DNA of 64,000 nt from Chromobotia macracanthus. Taxonomy: Eukaryota; Chordata; Actinopteri; Cypriniformes; Botiidae. The stretch covers positions 1,178,001 to 1,242,000 of the forward strand of contig JAZGTH010000073.1 in NCBI GenBank assembly GCA_036877525.1. Direction: 5' to 3'. The notes beneath the pieces were generated by a model. It saw nothing but the letters and a program-made list of their open reading frames with translations, was not told where the DNA came from and did not search any database. A program made the position numbers and the translations under genes. Positions 46,064 through 60,990 of this stretch are shown one piece after another. The number at the start of each line of letters is the position of its first letter. Position 1 is the stretch's first letter.

Positions 46064-49000
46064 GTCACAACATTAACACCAGAACCTTGCTAAAATCAAA
46101 AGTGAGCCGGTCATTTACATGGTCATTTATATGTAAAACTGTTTAAAGTTACAGTTTAAATAACCTGAGTAGTTGTACAAGTCAGAAAATGTGGAATATG
46201 TAATAAGTAACAATAATGTAATGTTAATTTACCGCGATTTATTGCTGCAAGAAACCATGAGTTATATAAATGAACTTTACAAAATATAAATGCCCAAAAG
46301 TCATCATGTATGAAAATCACTGTTGTGCTAAAGATCTGCCCATGCTCTAAATGTATTCTCGTCCTCTTTGTTGTCAGTTTGTTCTTAAGCTCTTGAATTC
46401 AGTGTCACCCCTGACCCAATGTAACTGCTTTCCGAAACACACTGAATAAATAAAGGTTACATAGACAAAGATTGTGTTGTGTGTCTGTCTTTTAAATGAT
46501 TAAAAGAAAAGTAATGGAAGAAATTTAATCTGCTCACAAAATATTGATCTACAAATTGAACTTTCAGAGCCAAGACAGCAAGGAGAAGCTTTCACTGAGA
46601 TAAAACAATGCAACACAGAAGTTCAAACAGTGGCGGTTCCTGCTGGCTGGAGACAGGTAGCTTTGTTTAAACAGTCAATGTCATTTGATGAGCTGGAGTC
46701 TTATCTCACAACAGTTTAAATTGGGAACTTGAAACAGTTCATCAGAATTCATAGTTTTTTTCTGGCAGGAATCCAAGCTTGGATGTGAGGATATAAGGAT
46801 GAGCTGACAGATCAAACAAGTTCTCCTTAACACACATTCTGAAAGTATTGCATTTAAATGTGCATGAGCACTCCTCGCTAACATATATTAGAGATTTAGA
46901 ACTGCAGCGCATGAAGCGTGAACTGGAATTTTTCGGACTGCAGCATCCCATGAGCAGTGCTTTGCATTCCAGGATCATGCAAATTTACAAAGTTTCACTT
47001 TAAAAGCTTTGCTGCTTTGTTCCTTATTGTGCCAAAGGTTTAATCTACAGGTGCATCTATGTGATTAACAATTAAGGATTCAGGTATCAATATGAATCAG
47101 GATCACTGCATAAATGCTTCAAAATATTCAAATCTTAACAAAACTACTTTTCCCACTCTCACACCTTGTACTATGCTAATTATCTGCTTAGCTTCCTTTC
47201 TCTTGAATTAGTCAAATTAATAATCAAATGTGTTTTAAATCCAAGGCATGCACATGTAGCACTTTATTACCAGAAATATATTAAATTCCCTTTTGAATAT
47301 GGGGAGTGACGATAAATACAAAAATACTTATTTTTAAAAAATTCCCGACTGGTAATACCATAGCAACCATTACAGCATATTTCATATCATACATTTTTTT
47401 TATATTAGGCTTGACATTTTTTTCACATAGTGAAACAACCAAAAGCAATCAAGAAGTGTGATTTGTTTTTAGATTTACAGTAATATGGCTTTCCAGCCTT
47501 ATGTTGCTGGCAAATGGTTCATGTGGAGCTCTTCTTAACAGTTCTATGGAACGTGAATATAAACCCTCTCTCCCTATTTGACAGCTGCTTAAAATATCCA
47601 TGAAAAAGCTTTTAAAATCTCTGCATAGTCAAGGACATTCCACCGATTTACATGACAGCAGAACTTCAAATGTGTCATAGAAAGAATTTCCAGGAATTTT
47701 CAGTCAACACCCTTTACCTACAATAGGCTTTCTGAGAAAAAGAAGACAAACTTTTTAAAAAAAAAACATTCCAACACTCGGACGAACTTTGAAGGTACAC
47801 CTTATCTTCCCAACCGTTGGTAAAGTCTCCCGGAATGGAATATTTTATAACACATTTAGGAAAGCTGCAGGTGAAAATCTTTGCTGTTTCCTGAGGTATA
47901 TTTCTCTGCAGCACATCTGAAGAAGTGTGAAGAACCTTATAATAAGATTCAGTGAGGTTTTCACCAGCTGTTCATAATTAAGGATTCTATCTCTTATGCT
48001 GCAACAACAGCACACAAAGCAACTTTCACTACAGCTTCACTTGTAAGCATCACATTACCTTCACTCCATCCATCCGCTAATTAAACAGTAATCTGCCTAT
48101 TCTGACAGTCCAGTGTCGGAGTCATTTTTCTTTACTTAGCTGAGCTGTAATGTACCATTAATGGCAAAAGTCGAGATGCATAGAAAAACAGTCGTAATGT
48201 CTGTCAGAAAGAGGATTTTGAAGCTTTTGGTTAGGAGCATGTGTGCCCTTCATCAATGCATGCTATTGCTAGAACATGGTATTGCTGCATTGAAAGCCAC
48301 TGTGGAGCAGATGTATTTCAACAGTGTCACAGCTACAAGGGTGTTGCGTCATAACCAGGTTTGATCCTAATGCCAACAGACTGCTGTGTGAAAACATAAG
48401 GGGCAATTTTTTTTGGGATAATGCAGAAAAGGAAAAAATGCAGATTTTTGGGGGGCTTTATAATGAAGGTTGTGTGCTGTTTTTCCTTTGCAGTTCATCA
48501 GTTCACACTTGTGTTCTTGCTGTAGGGATGAAAAAATGACAACATGATGTATATTCCCTATGTCACACACTTGAGAGTTCATGATCCATCACAGTCAGGT
48601 GTCCTTTGGATCAACAGCCTTTGCTTTGCTTTAATAATTGGAATTGTAGGCAACATATTCTGCTTAATAATCACTGATCAATGAAAAGATTTTATTAAAT
48701 GTATCCAATGTTGTTAGTCCTCAAAAAACAAGTCTTAATATGTAATTTCTCTTCTAAAGTGAATATATTTGTTTTAAGGATAGTTTTGTACTGATAACAT
48801 GACACATATTGTGTGATGCACATATATAGACACACCAATGTTGAACAGAAGTAAATTGGTGATGATCAACAAAGCTGATTTGATTTGTCAGTGCTTGTTA
48901 GCAATGCTGACTCATTGATTGTCTTTTAGGCTTCATTCACTTTGTGTCATGTGTAAATTTATGAAACCGTAACTACAGATATTTCAACCACAACATTATA

Positions 49001-52000
49001 AATAATGAGTTTGTTTAAGCAATGGGAGGGAGGTTAGCAGTAATGTTCGGAAATGCATTTGTGATGTAAGGCTTCACAGAGTATTGATAAATCACTTAAA
49101 ACACTCTTCCCTTTTTTTAAAAAAGGTTTTTCTTAAAAAAAAGATTTGTTTGGAAACCATTTCGGAATGCCGTGGGCAATGGTAGTCCCATGCCACAGTC
49201 CAGATATCAGCAGATTATTACTTCCTCCACCGAGCAGCTTTTTTGTTGATATGTGGGGTTTCCCAGGGGGCAAGTGCCATAAGCTGTTGAAGTCGATTAT
49301 GAGCTTGCATTGACCTCACCTTATCAATGTGGCAAGCCCTGTGGCCACGTTTGCTTGGCTTTTGTCTCTTGTGAAAACACTGCACCTCCATTTCTGCAAG
49401 AAATAAAAGTTAAATCTCAGGGACATCCAAACAGAGAGACTGACATTTTTTAACGTCTCTTTTCCCCAAGGACTTTAGATCTTGAAACAATTTCTTGCTG
49501 GTATTTTGTGCATGATAAAAATAGCATGAGGTCAGAGAGTTATCTTTGTGTGTGATGGAATCATTTGGTTGGCCATTTGCTGACAACCATCATGAAGATT
49601 CAAGAATTAATAGCAAAGTCATGTTAAAATGTATTCAAATGGTTTTCTGATAAAGTATTTCTGTGAACTCAACAAATAACCTCACTGAAGTCTTGTCCCT
49701 GATTTTTAAAGATGTGTAGTGTACTTTATGCAGATTAGACTTACCAAAAGGAGATAGCTACATTACTAAACTTGCCAGTCTAAAAATATAATTTAAATAA
49801 CAAATAAAAATAAATACTATAAATTACACATTTTTATTTTAAAAAGTACATCTAAAAAGCTCCAGTAATGCTTGATGTTTTGTTAAGTCCTTCATCTCAA
49901 CAGTGTTGAAGATGCTAAAGATAATAGCCCTGACATTAACGCTAACAGAGAGCTGCTTTTCTTAGAAAGTCCCTACAAACAGCAATTTCTGATAGCTATT
50001 TGTGTTCCTGTAGAAAAGGTGTTCGATGGGAAATTGTGCCCTTGTACTCATGATATCACTCATGCTGTGGTATTCCTGCAGTGTTAAACTTTGAATAAAT
50101 GACATGGAGAAATTTCTTCTCAGAAGCTTAAAGAACCCCAGCTGGGATGAAGAATTAGCTCCTTTGGGGTCCCCTTTCTATGAAACAACTTGTAAAAAGT
50201 TGTGTAAGACCTGACCATGGGAATAATCGACATTTATTCTGAACAGAGCGAATAGAGCTCAACTGGCTGCAGATCTTTTCTGTTTGATCTGTCTTCTTGA
50301 CATTACCAATATTTTTCATCATGCAATGTCAAGAGGACAATTACTATCATGAGTGAAACCGGCTTCTATTATCCAAACAGCTGAAGAGGACGTTCCAAAA
50401 ATATGGGCGGAAATGAAACATATGCAAGTTTTAAAACCAGAATCAGAGATGTGAAAGATAATTAACTGCTGACGGATGCATAGATGTCAGATGTCATTCA
50501 TTGAAGTCATTCATTAAAGGATGCTATCTGCCAAAACAATATTGATTTAACAGTTCCTTTTAGCCATTATAGCCACGTTCTTAGCAGTTCAATGCAAAGT
50601 CAATGCAAGCAATGTTGCTGCCCAGGAGAAGTAAAGCTGTTCTTCAGCCAGGCAAGTGCCTTATTATAATTTCCAATACCAAATGCCACTGAAGTCCTTG
50701 TGCCGACACAGAACACATGTCAGGAGTCATAAAGGCCACCTCCCTGAACGTAGGGTTGAGATCCAGGGAGAGGAAGCATTCGATTCTGCATACTGCACAA
50801 GACCCATTACATACTGTAACTTCCTGTCAAGAAAATGTTCTGATTAAGAACGCATGGATGACTCCAAAACTTAAAGTCTGACTTCTGCTTTCCATTTAGA
50901 GCAATTTTACAGACCATCTAATTACATTATAGACTCCGAACCCAAATATTTAAATGTTGTCTTTTAGAGGAAGGTTTAAGGATATAGTATTTTCCTGTTT
51001 ATTATTTAGTTATTGCAAATATGTATGCATGTTTAAAACTGTATGTGAATGTGCCTGCACATGTTCCCATGGTAACAAGAAAAGGATAATCTCAAACCGT
51101 CTGGCTATCAGAGAGGAAAACAACAGATGCAACAACAGATATTTTGAATTAAAAACAAGAATTAAAGCAATATGAGGTTCCTTCATGTCTTTTATCTTTC
51201 CCACATGCCTGTTACAAACTCATTTCAGTCATCAGACAGGTCAGTTAGATAAAAAGTAAGGTTATTTAGAATAGCAATAGTTCGTTTATTAACTCTAGCC
51301 CACATACTGACAGCATGGGTTGAAATGTCATACATCAAGACTAGTACACTCCGTAACTTAATTAATGAAACATGATGAGCCTGTCAATCAATCTAGAAAA
51401 ATATTGAATCTGTCCATCATCTTAATTCATCCTTGCATTCACACAAAAAATATGTTTTGTTTTCTTTTTCTTAGTTTTCTTATCTTTATGTATTTTATTT
51501 TGATGGAGAGGGTGATGTTTTCCATCTGTAATGGTAGCAAAGCAGCTTTCAAACCATCAGCAGCTAGTGAAGCTAGGTGTATATTAATATGTTCTTTTGA
51601 ATCTTTAACATTACACAGCTTTAGGGATCTTTGCAGACATGATATATAATCTTTAACAAACATTCATTAAAGTTGTTGGTTTATGTGGTCACTAGCTCTT
51701 TATTGACATTTTTGTCTCCTTGGTAACCAAGTACACTAACCTTTGATTAAACTTTATTATGGCCAAAATTACTGTTCATGGTAAAATTACACAACTGAGG
51801 TCATAATTTAGTGGATTGTAAGTTTTAAAGGTAGGACAGTTTTAATGTAACCTTCATATAACAAAAGAAAAATAATTAAATCTATTTCTAATTTAATAAA
51901 TTTTAATTAAAATCAACTCTGGGACACAAAAGTGCTAGTAGTTGATAAAACACACCCATATTTGCAGGTGCTTAAGATTAGAATTTCACTGACTGAGCAG

Positions 52001-53065
52001 GATTTTGGTAACCTTAATTCATCTCTGTAGTTATTTAATATATATGCCCAGACATATTTTTCATGTTTTACTTGTCATTATAAACTTAGCTGTAGAGTTC
52101 ATTATTTTCTTTCTAATGAGGCATCTATTCGGATATGCAGGGACTGTTACTAATTGAGACAGAAGAATGTTTGCAGTCTGCATTACTATAACTATCAGAT
52201 TTCTTCACTGGGAGAAACAAATGCCAAGAAATAAAAAGCGATTTTAAAAACTGTGTTGTTTGCTTGGTTAAAGCCACAAGGTCTGAGAGAGAAAAGCAAT
52301 CACACCTCACCTTCTATTCTTCTGTCAGACAGAGCTGTGATGCTCGCCATCTCACTGTGGAAGTAATTTTTTTTAGCCATCAGACGTTTAGTGTGATGTA
52401 TTTATTTACAGCCACAACAAGCTCAGTGCAGACATTGCAACCCTGATTCTATGTTTTTTCTTTTAATCTATCAATGTCACAGGGCAGTCTGTGGGATTAT
52501 GGGTAACTGGGTCTCAACACGGCCTCCTGGTCTTTATCTCTGCTCCATTTAAGTCGAGCTGACTCTCTTGCTCTGTGTCAGGTTCAAACAGACATAGGCA
52601 TCCCCCAAATCCCAGCTGATGAAAAGAGAACGAGAATGGTGCTCAGCCAGTTGATTGTCAGTGCCATTATGTTTTCCCAGCATCCTCTGAGGATTGCACT
52701 CTTTCAATTCACTCTATTAAAAAGAGTCTTTTGCCCTTTTGATGTGTCACATTCTGATGTAGACTTGTTTTTCATACATGTGACAGTATCCACTTAACTG
52801 TACAGAAAGGAAAAGAGGAATTGTTTTCTGCACTGAAACTCGGGATTAGTGGATCAAGAGAGATCATGGATCAAGAGAGAATTGACCACTAAATCTTAAG
52901 AACTGGGACAAAACAGGGTTAAAATGAAAAGGACTTTTGGATTTTGTTTATGTTTAGTTTGGGTGCAATCTTTTTTATTGCAATTTTCTCACAAAATGTG
53001 TTTTTGTTAATTGCCTATCACTCAGAACGGGTCAACGCTATCAGATAAAACAAATGTAAATGTAT
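46064..53065. other. Intergenic region, no gene recognised
   Basis: Seven kilobases of AT-rich DNA. Frames up to 94 codons are present but none has a recognisable product or a convincing splice context. AATAAATAAA at about 46445 is the only notable signal and lacks a gene upstream. No RNA gene or transposon with clear ends was found. Confidence 0.55.
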
Positions 53066-53100
53066 TGTATGTATGTATGTATGTGTATATATACCCCCCC

Positions 53101-53181
<81 letters not shown>
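53066..53181. repeat. Compound microsatellite (TATG)n-C7-(CA)n-(TA)n
   Basis: TATG units run into TATATA, a run of seven C, about eleven CA units and about 29 TA units, roughly 116 bp in all. It is probably unstable and polymorphic. The low-complexity frames across it are artefacts. Confidence 0.95.
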
Positions 53182-53183
<2 letters not shown>

Positions 53184-54840
53184 AATCTAGCATTAACTTT
53201 AATTATCACCACAAGTGTAGTGATGGCAGCTTATGTTGTTAACAAAAAATGCATATCTCACATTAATGCACTTTTGAATGTGGCAGCCATTTTGTTTTTC
53301 TAATCTTATAAGCGAATTAAGATCTACTTTAAATTAAGGAAATCCCAAACAATTTATTTACAGTTTGTGTGACGAAATTGATATATGATGGTTGTGATAC
53401 AGAAAATATAAGCATGATTTCTTTAAATTAAACAAGAAATCTCTTTGTGACCTTCTTGAATGTGTAGGAGGTGAAATATAGAAAGAGGACCTTCAGAATG
53501 AAAACAAACTAATCTAAAATCTGGTAGTGTTGACCCAAGCAAGTAGTTTATGTAGATAAATAAGTTAAATAAGTTAAATAAGTAGTTAAATAAAACTTAT
53601 TTAGGAACATATTTATATTTCTGTTTTTCTTATGAAAAAAATACACAAAAATGAACAGAAATTATCCATTGTGTTCAAAATTCCCTAACATTCATCCCTG
53701 ATTCATTTAAAGTGAAAATGCTGCTGTTTTACAGACAGTGAAAGATTTATCCCATGTCTCAAGAAACAGTGGTTCAATTGTTTATATCAGACTAAATGGT
53801 GTTAAAGACATTTGATCAGCAGCATGGGAATAATTAAAGTGAGTGTGTATCACACACGGGTAAGATTGAAGGCCACACAGGTCAATGGCCCCACGCCCAC
53901 ACCGCAGCTATTTCCATGCATGTCTCGTCACATTTCCAATTAAAATTAATTACATGCCCAAAAGTGAATCTTTGGGGAAAGCACTTTTCAACAGCAAATG
54001 GAATCAATTCTTCCCATGTGTCTTGAGCTATAGATCTCTGACAGTTACAAAGTGAAAGTACCTTCCCTTTGTGTAGTCTTGTATTGCTGACAGACTGTCA
54101 CAAAATTCACAAAATATCTGGGATTTAAAGGTGGAGAAATGCAGTTTGTAAATTAAACAAGAAAGGAAGGTTGCTTTTTGTTTACATGAGTTTAATATAT
54201 GCAAGCAATATAGCATATATAACCTTCTATACTGTATAAATGTATGTAAACTGTTTATGAAAACAGAACCTTTTACATTTATCTGTTGTTTTTTGGGGGC
54301 ATTCCTTTCCAGATGTCATCTCCTTCTGCAGGTGTAATAGGTTCTGACAGCAGTAATGCAGGTGGGGTTTAGTAAAATGAGAGGAGTTAGGCAGTGAAGT
54401 TAATCAAATGTGCTGGGTAGGTCATATGGTTGAGAGGTTAATGAAGTGAACCTCAGCGGAATAATGAACAGTTTACATACAGCCCCAAGAAATCCACTCC
54501 CACTTTTACTACCAGCAGTGTCTTTGTAAGTGCCCGACTGCCCTCTATCTGTCTAGGGGACTTTGGTGCTAAAGTAGTTTCATGGTATTTGAAAGCAAAA
54601 ATGACATTTTGGTCCCTCAACTCCTGACAAACAATTAGTTCTTAGAACAACTTTGCATACAGTACAGAAGGACATGTGAATCTGTGCTGCATATGAAGCT
54701 TTTTACAAATGTAAATGTAAAATTAAAAATGTAAAAAAGTGTTGTGGCATGTTAATATAGCGATTAATGGAAAATACAAATACACACATGTGGCTCCAGG
54801 ACTGTATTGCTGCAGTAATTAAGACAGTGAATTTATAATT
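53182..54840. other. Intergenic, nothing recognised except a short repeat
   Basis: AT-rich sequence. (AAGTTAAAT)n-like repetition at about 53556-53595 is the only structured element. Confidence 0.55.
53556..53595. repeat. Tandem repeat of AAGTTAAAT units
   Basis: Four imperfect units of 9-10 bases. Confidence 0.75.
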
Positions 54841-54982
54841 ACATTACATTTATGCATTTGGCAGATGATTTACAGTGCTTTCAAGGTATATAATTTATCA
54901 TTATGTGTGTTGCCTGGGAGTTGAACCCACAACATACTAACGTGCACTACTAACGCAATGCAACACCAACTGAGCTACAGAA
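54841..54982 (-). mobile_element. tRNA-derived SINE, minus orientation
   Basis: On the minus strand it reads CTGTAGCTCAGTTGGTG (A box TAGCTCAGTTGG at 54967-54978) and GTGGGTTCAACTCCCAGGCA (B box GGTTCAACTCC at 54917-54927). It ends in CCAAATGCATAAATGTAATG. Both boxes are intact, making this the best preserved SINE in the window. The anticodon-arm region is unlike a functional tRNA. Confidence 0.8.
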
Positions 54983-56740
54983 ACATTAATCGAGGAAAGA
55001 ATACATTCTATGACTATATAGAAAGAAAGAAAGATCAATGCACCTGATTCTGAGGTAACAGAAGACGAACTTGCGGTATGACACAGCAGGACAAACATTA
55101 ATCTGAATGCACAGTAAACAATTGGTTTACATTTGGCTCGTAAGAATTATAGCTTTGCTCTTTGGCTGAAGCAGTTATTCATTTCTTTATCCTTTGTGTT
55201 AACTCACAGCAGTCTGTCTCCACAGCCTAGAGCAGTGTCTAAAGGTGAGAGGAAATGTATGAAAAATGTTATTGGTCCACTGAGCTTGAGGTGATCATCT
55301 TCAGAGATGCTCAGAGGCAGGCTGTTTACTCGGGCTTACTGAAGGATATCACAGCCAGCGTTATATGCAAGCCACTTTCTTTCTGCACTGTTCTGCTGGT
55401 GCTAGTACATTTTAAAGGATGTGCTTATCATGCTTGGTGCATTGTGTTTATATACAGTATTTTAACAGTCTGTGTTCTGTGTGTGCTTTGCTTTGCTTTT
55501 TACTGTTTGCTTAAAAGCTATTTAATAGATAATTGTAACTAAAATTGAAATATTTCTTTACACAGTTTGTTCTTAATTTGGCTTTTTAATCTTTCTTCAT
55601 AAATTCCCAAAATTACATTGCTGGTAGCTGTGGTCATATTTTTTATATTTTGCCTAGAACATCCTTGACGGATGTCTGAGTTATTCATAAGCATGAATAA
55701 GCACAACCTTGGTGGGTTTAAAAATGTGTATGTCAGTGGAAATAGAGCTTTATACAAATATTATACACATAATGCTTGCTTTTGGTTCTGATTCAGGAAA
55801 CAATATGTGAACCATCACAATGAATTTAAAACATGTACAGGCCAAAACCAGGGCAGAATAATTTAATTAATTACATGGTGCAGTATGCAGATTATTTAAA
55901 CTAATTGTGACTGATCACACACTATAATATTTATAAATAATATTTTAATATTTGGTCAGAAAGGTCCCACAAGTAAAGATAATTTAAAGGTATTACATTA
56001 TTGTCAGGCGAGAAAAGCATTAAATTGACAAAAAGTCTTTTCAAGTTTATTATTATTAATATTATTTTCATGTCATTGAATATAAGCCCATTACTGGCCT
56101 GCAGTCCACAGCAATCAGTTTGGTAAGTGAGTTTGTCGATCTGTTCAAAGTTCACACAGAATATGGCAAGGACACAGAATAGCTTTTAACTCATCTTCAC
56201 TGCCTGCTCACAGTTTGTCTGTATTACCAGCTGGGATTTTGCTGACTGTAGACTTCACAACAATACACTTTGCATTTAGGCACTTCATTATGATGAAATG
56301 TATTTGGAGATATTGGGGCTTAATTTATAGTTCTTTGAATTTATTAAATTATTCATTTACATTAATTTTGCAGGAGTGTGCTTTTTGTCATGATATGTTT
56401 TAGAATTGATCATATGAAATTAACGTGTTAAGTTAAGTTCAAGCAAATACAAAAAACAAACAAATAAATAAATAAAACATTAGTTATTTTCACTTTAAAG
56501 CAGGTTATTGTTTTTTGTTTATTGGGCCAGAACGACTGGGAAAATGCAAAAACCTGTTTGTTTGTGCACTGCTGAATGAAAAATAGTTTTAAGAAGACTC
56601 CCATGGGAGATGTGTGTCTAAGCAAGGCTGCCCGTGAAATGACACATAAACCAACCCATGAGAAATAAACAGAGAGAGAGGGAGACAAATACAGAGAGAG
56701 TGAAAAACAAAATAAAAAGCACATGCTTCTGATGAATGGG
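54983..56740. other. Intergenic, no gene recognised
   Basis: AT-rich. A 19-nt exon-like segment (55226-55244) between TCTGTCTCCACAG and AAAG|GTGAGA is isolated and not supported by neighbours. Confidence 0.5.
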
Positions 56741-56960
56741 GAAGCACACAGTAAGTCGTTTGTTTTCCGGTTCCTGGAGCCAGGGCAGGACATCTTTGGG
56801 GATTGGAGCCCCTCACAGAAACCCCTCAACTCTCCCCCAGTGATACCGGCACAAACTTATTAGAGGTATTTTAGCCATATACAACTGGGATAATGATGTT
56901 AGTCTGCAATGAATTGCCGGTGTCTATCTTCATGCCCCCAAGACAAATTTAGAAAGAAGT
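56741..56960. other. Candidate conserved noncoding block, intergenic
   Basis: Balanced composition. It includes a spaced inverted repeat, GATACCGGCA (56842-56851) and TGCCGGTGTC (56915-56924), matching at nine of ten positions. No ORF or transposon context. Confidence 0.2.
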
Positions 56961-59900
56961 GTGTAGGAGGATAGAGAGAGGAGACTACTGCCAGACTGAT
57001 GCATTATGGGTGCTGGAGGTTATGGTGGTGAGGGAGAGATGTGTGCTTGTTTGTTTTCTTTCCTAAGAATACACTCTGTGCTCTGACAGCGTCTGTTCCT
57101 GCCACTAGGTGTGAACTTATTCTATAATCACATGCTGGATGATGAAATCTAATTATGTCCCTTGATTATTATATAAAGCAGAATTGCAGGAGCAACTGCA
57201 GACAAAAACATCAGACATCAAACTTCTGATCACTTTGAAACATCTCTGAGGATAAGATAAGAATCTTTTACATTTCTAAAACCTTCACTATAATTAAGAA
57301 AAAGAAACACTACTGTCAAAACCCAAGTTGGTCCGTTTGACTCATATTTTGAATTTATGACATCCACCCTGTCATTTAGAAACAAATTATATCATCATTT
57401 GCATATCTGAGCCCATAACTGGGTGTTGGCTGGCCATTAAATGTTGCACATGAACATTATCTGTGATGAAAAATAACTGCTAAATATTTTTCATCATCAT
57501 TCATATCATCATCACATCATCATATAAATTATTTTTGTACTGGCAATTAAATCTATAACAAGAATAACAATTCTAAGCAAGAGCTGTAGCAAAGACATTT
57601 GGCACAGTACATTGTAACACTCTAAATGGTCTGCAGCAAAACTTGATCAAAATGCCACATTTTCTAAATGTCCTAAATATAATGCAATAAGCCATAAGAA
57701 GATCATTTAGAGTGTGTGTAGGCAATGACATGCTCAGTGAGTTTATTCAGATAAATGCATCTGCATATTGAGAGCAAAGGCTGTATTCAATATACAAAAG
57801 TATTCACAAGAGACAACACAGGAGATAAAATAAACCAAAGCAGGAAAAATTATCAAGACATACAGCAAAAACACCTTGAACATACTCAAGGTCATACGAA
57901 TAGTCATTCAAGGAGCTCTGAACTACTGCAGTCCAAAAAAAGATCCCATGAGGCCAGGGGACATGACCCCCACTGGACATGACAGTCACTATTTTTCCAT
58001 TCCAGGACTTAACAAGGATGGTGAAATGTCCTGGGGCCTTCTAAAGAAATTTTATGTGCTCTATTTGGCCAATGTTGCATTGTCACTCTCACTATATCTT
58101 AAATTTGCTGATCATAAACATGTTTTGCTGGGCAAACTTAAAAACTGTTTTCTGTAATGTACTGAACTTTATTGTTTGTTGGGGGGGGTATACTAATGTA
58201 AATATGTAATAAGTTGCGAGCTGACAAATAGATAATGTTTTGTTAAAATTTTATGATAGTCCGAAAAGAATCAATTAAAATGCATTGCAAACATGCAAAC
58301 ATGAACAATTATTTTCCAGCTTAGATACATATAGCTGTCATACAGTTACATTACATATAATTTCCAAATAGTTTGTAGTAATATGTCTATAATATAAATA
58401 CACATTAAACATAAAAGTATCAATGCAATTTTCTGACACAATATCTTACTCAAAAGCAAAATGATTTATGACCATTTGTTGTATTACCTTAGACAAAATG
58501 TCCTTGGTGGGACAGAATTAAGCAGCAGTTCTTAAATCTAAACCACAGTGAACCTTATTCGTATTATTCTTTTATTTTACAGTGCTCAAAGTTGTTCAAA
58601 GTTACAGCAAAGAACATTCATTGACTGTGAGGATATCTTTATTTAGCCCCTTTACCTTCATTCGCTCATTTTCACAGAAGACGAGAGTGCCAAAAGCCAC
58701 CTGGTTAAAATAGGTAATATTGCAGAAATGTCCTATTTAGAACTGATGAACTCATCGTCCCAGATGTCATGGAAAATTGAGTGTGTTACTTAGAGGTGCC
58801 AGGAGGGAGTTAAAAGGAACAAGGCAGTTGCTCTGAGCTCTCCCACCAGACATATAAGTGACTGCTTCACAGCAGCCCAGGTTACTGACACGCTCTCTTA
58901 CTGTCTGGACCACTCATCTGTGTCCTCTGAGATGAGAGGAGAAAAACCATACAGAGTGTTAATAAGTTCCCAATGCCCCCGTCTCTGGTTCATTTGCATT
59001 TTCAGAACGGATGAAAAAACGTGCAATACAACAGAAGACTAAAGTACTACTAAGACTTCCGACTCCCTCTGGCTCTCTTCTGTCTGGAAGAGAAGCTACT
59101 GTAGCCATTACAATGTCTAACTTCCTGCTGAAGCGCATTTTTCGCTCATTTTGCAAAACAGCTGTATGCAAGACTGGGAGTCAAAAAATTATCAGGTTGA
59201 CAAAGCAAAATGACTAGCCTTGAGTTGTTAAGACATCTCTCTGTTTTACAATGTGGGGACTGTTGAAATATTTTGTTTCAATGCCTGTAAACTTTCATAA
59301 AATATTCCCATGTTTCACATAAGGTATTAGTATCTTAATTACCCATAATATACAATGTCATGTACAAGGAGCACTGCTGTTACAACCTACTCCACTACTG
59401 GGGTGGGTGTTGACACTAATAGAAAACATGTAAATTAGTGATGGTAAACATATATCAAAATGATTTTACCCCTGTAGTTCATTTCTAATTGGTTAAACTG
59501 ATGACAAACTCATTTTGTTACAATACTCCCTGGTCTGCCCTGCACTGAGATTATAGTATGAGGAAGATTTAGCCAATATATTCAACAACAATGACCCAAG
59601 TGTGACTGCGGCAGCAGTCAGACAGCCTCCTTTATCAGCACAATGCACTGCAGACCACAAAGAGGCAAAGAAGATGCATCTAAAGACGGCTGGTTTGTAC
59701 GAAACTTTTAAAAGAGCTTCAGATTATGGAGGTCACTTAACTTCAAGTGTGGCCTTGTGAGATCGTACTCCTTTATTCCACAATTCATTATAATTTCAGC
59801 AATATTTTTCAAAGACAATGCGTCATGGGAGACAGTGAACTTTGTTATTGGTATGCATCTCTGCCCTTCTAAACAAACACCCCACCCCCTTTCTTGGCAG

Positions 59901-60986
59901 GCAGTGCAATAATCTATCAGTCCAGGCCTAGATTAAAAAAGAAACACATGACAAGGTCAAAAACTAATTTTCAGACACAGTTTGGCTCCCAAACAGAGAC
60001 ACATAATCTGTCCGTGCAGCTCAAAAGTTTTGGCTACCATTTGTCCGTTGAACCAAAGTGTGCTTTAAAGGGAAAAGGTCACAATACTGTGCAATTAATA
60101 AATTATGGTGGAGGTGAATTTGCACTCTTCACCCTCATGGGAGTTTGAACTACCCATCCAGTGGGACAGCAACACATTAACACAAGCTAGTATGATTAAT
60201 GAGTACGGATGGCTACAACACTCCAGTTTTGAGAGACATGGTTTTGGAGAAAAAAGACCACCCTTCACTTACATACCCCCTCTATTTAAACAGAATTTTT
60301 AAATAGGGGTAAACACAATCACGCGCTTGTTGACATACTTGGACAGGGACTTAATCAATAATTGCAAAGCATGTTTGAGAGCTAGTTGGCATGCGAGAGG
60401 AGAGAGCCCCAAAGCTCCAGCCTGACAAATTCAATTCATGAAGAGCATTTTAATGCACTATATTTAGTAGACAGTTCCCCACGCAGTGAGGGAAACACCT
60501 TTCGGTCAGAGAAGTCCTCTGACCTTCAGGAATCGTTCAATTTGTGTATTGCTAGTCAGTCAGCCTCTGAAACTTTAAAACAGCACAGAGAAATTAAACA
60601 AATATATATGGTTTATAGGTACAATTTTTAGAAACTGCTGTAAAAGCATGTCCGTATTATAGACCCAAATGAAAAACAATCCCCTAAGGCTGCTATTTAT
60701 TCCGCATAAGAAATCCAGAGGAAATCACCACAACAGCTTGTCTTTACTGAAGATACAGGTTTAAAATAAATAACCGGGTTTTAACTCACCTTCTGTGTTA
60801 CGGTTTGAATTTTGTTGAGCACAACAAAACTTTAATCTACACAAAACAACAAAGCTTTAATATACAATGCTTGTAAATACAAGGTTTTCCCCTCCAAGTT
60901 CTGTAATAGGATGATCACATATTTTGTGCTTGAAGGAATACATTTATCTCCATGCATGGATTCTGCAATCCATTCACTTTCTTTCT
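56961..60986. other. Intergenic region, no gene recognised
   Basis: Mostly AT-rich. (CAT)n-type repetition lies at 57491-57524. Somewhat more balanced stretches at about 58650-58960 and 59570-59720 could be regulatory, but nothing specific is visible. Short frames have no recognisable product. Confidence 0.5.
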
Positions 60987-60990
60987 TTAA

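Noticed and set aside
53018..53303. Frames with Tyr-Ile and His-Thr repeats
   Set aside because: They are translations of the TA/CA microsatellite.
55226..55244. 19-nt microexon between TCTCCACAG and GTGAGA
   Set aside because: Good splice-like sites but no partner exons or reading frame nearby. Such pairs occur by chance.
56428..56829. 133-codon minus-strand frame with apparent membrane segments
   Set aside because: The hydrophobic stretches come from AG-rich and A-rich simple sequence read on the opposite strand.
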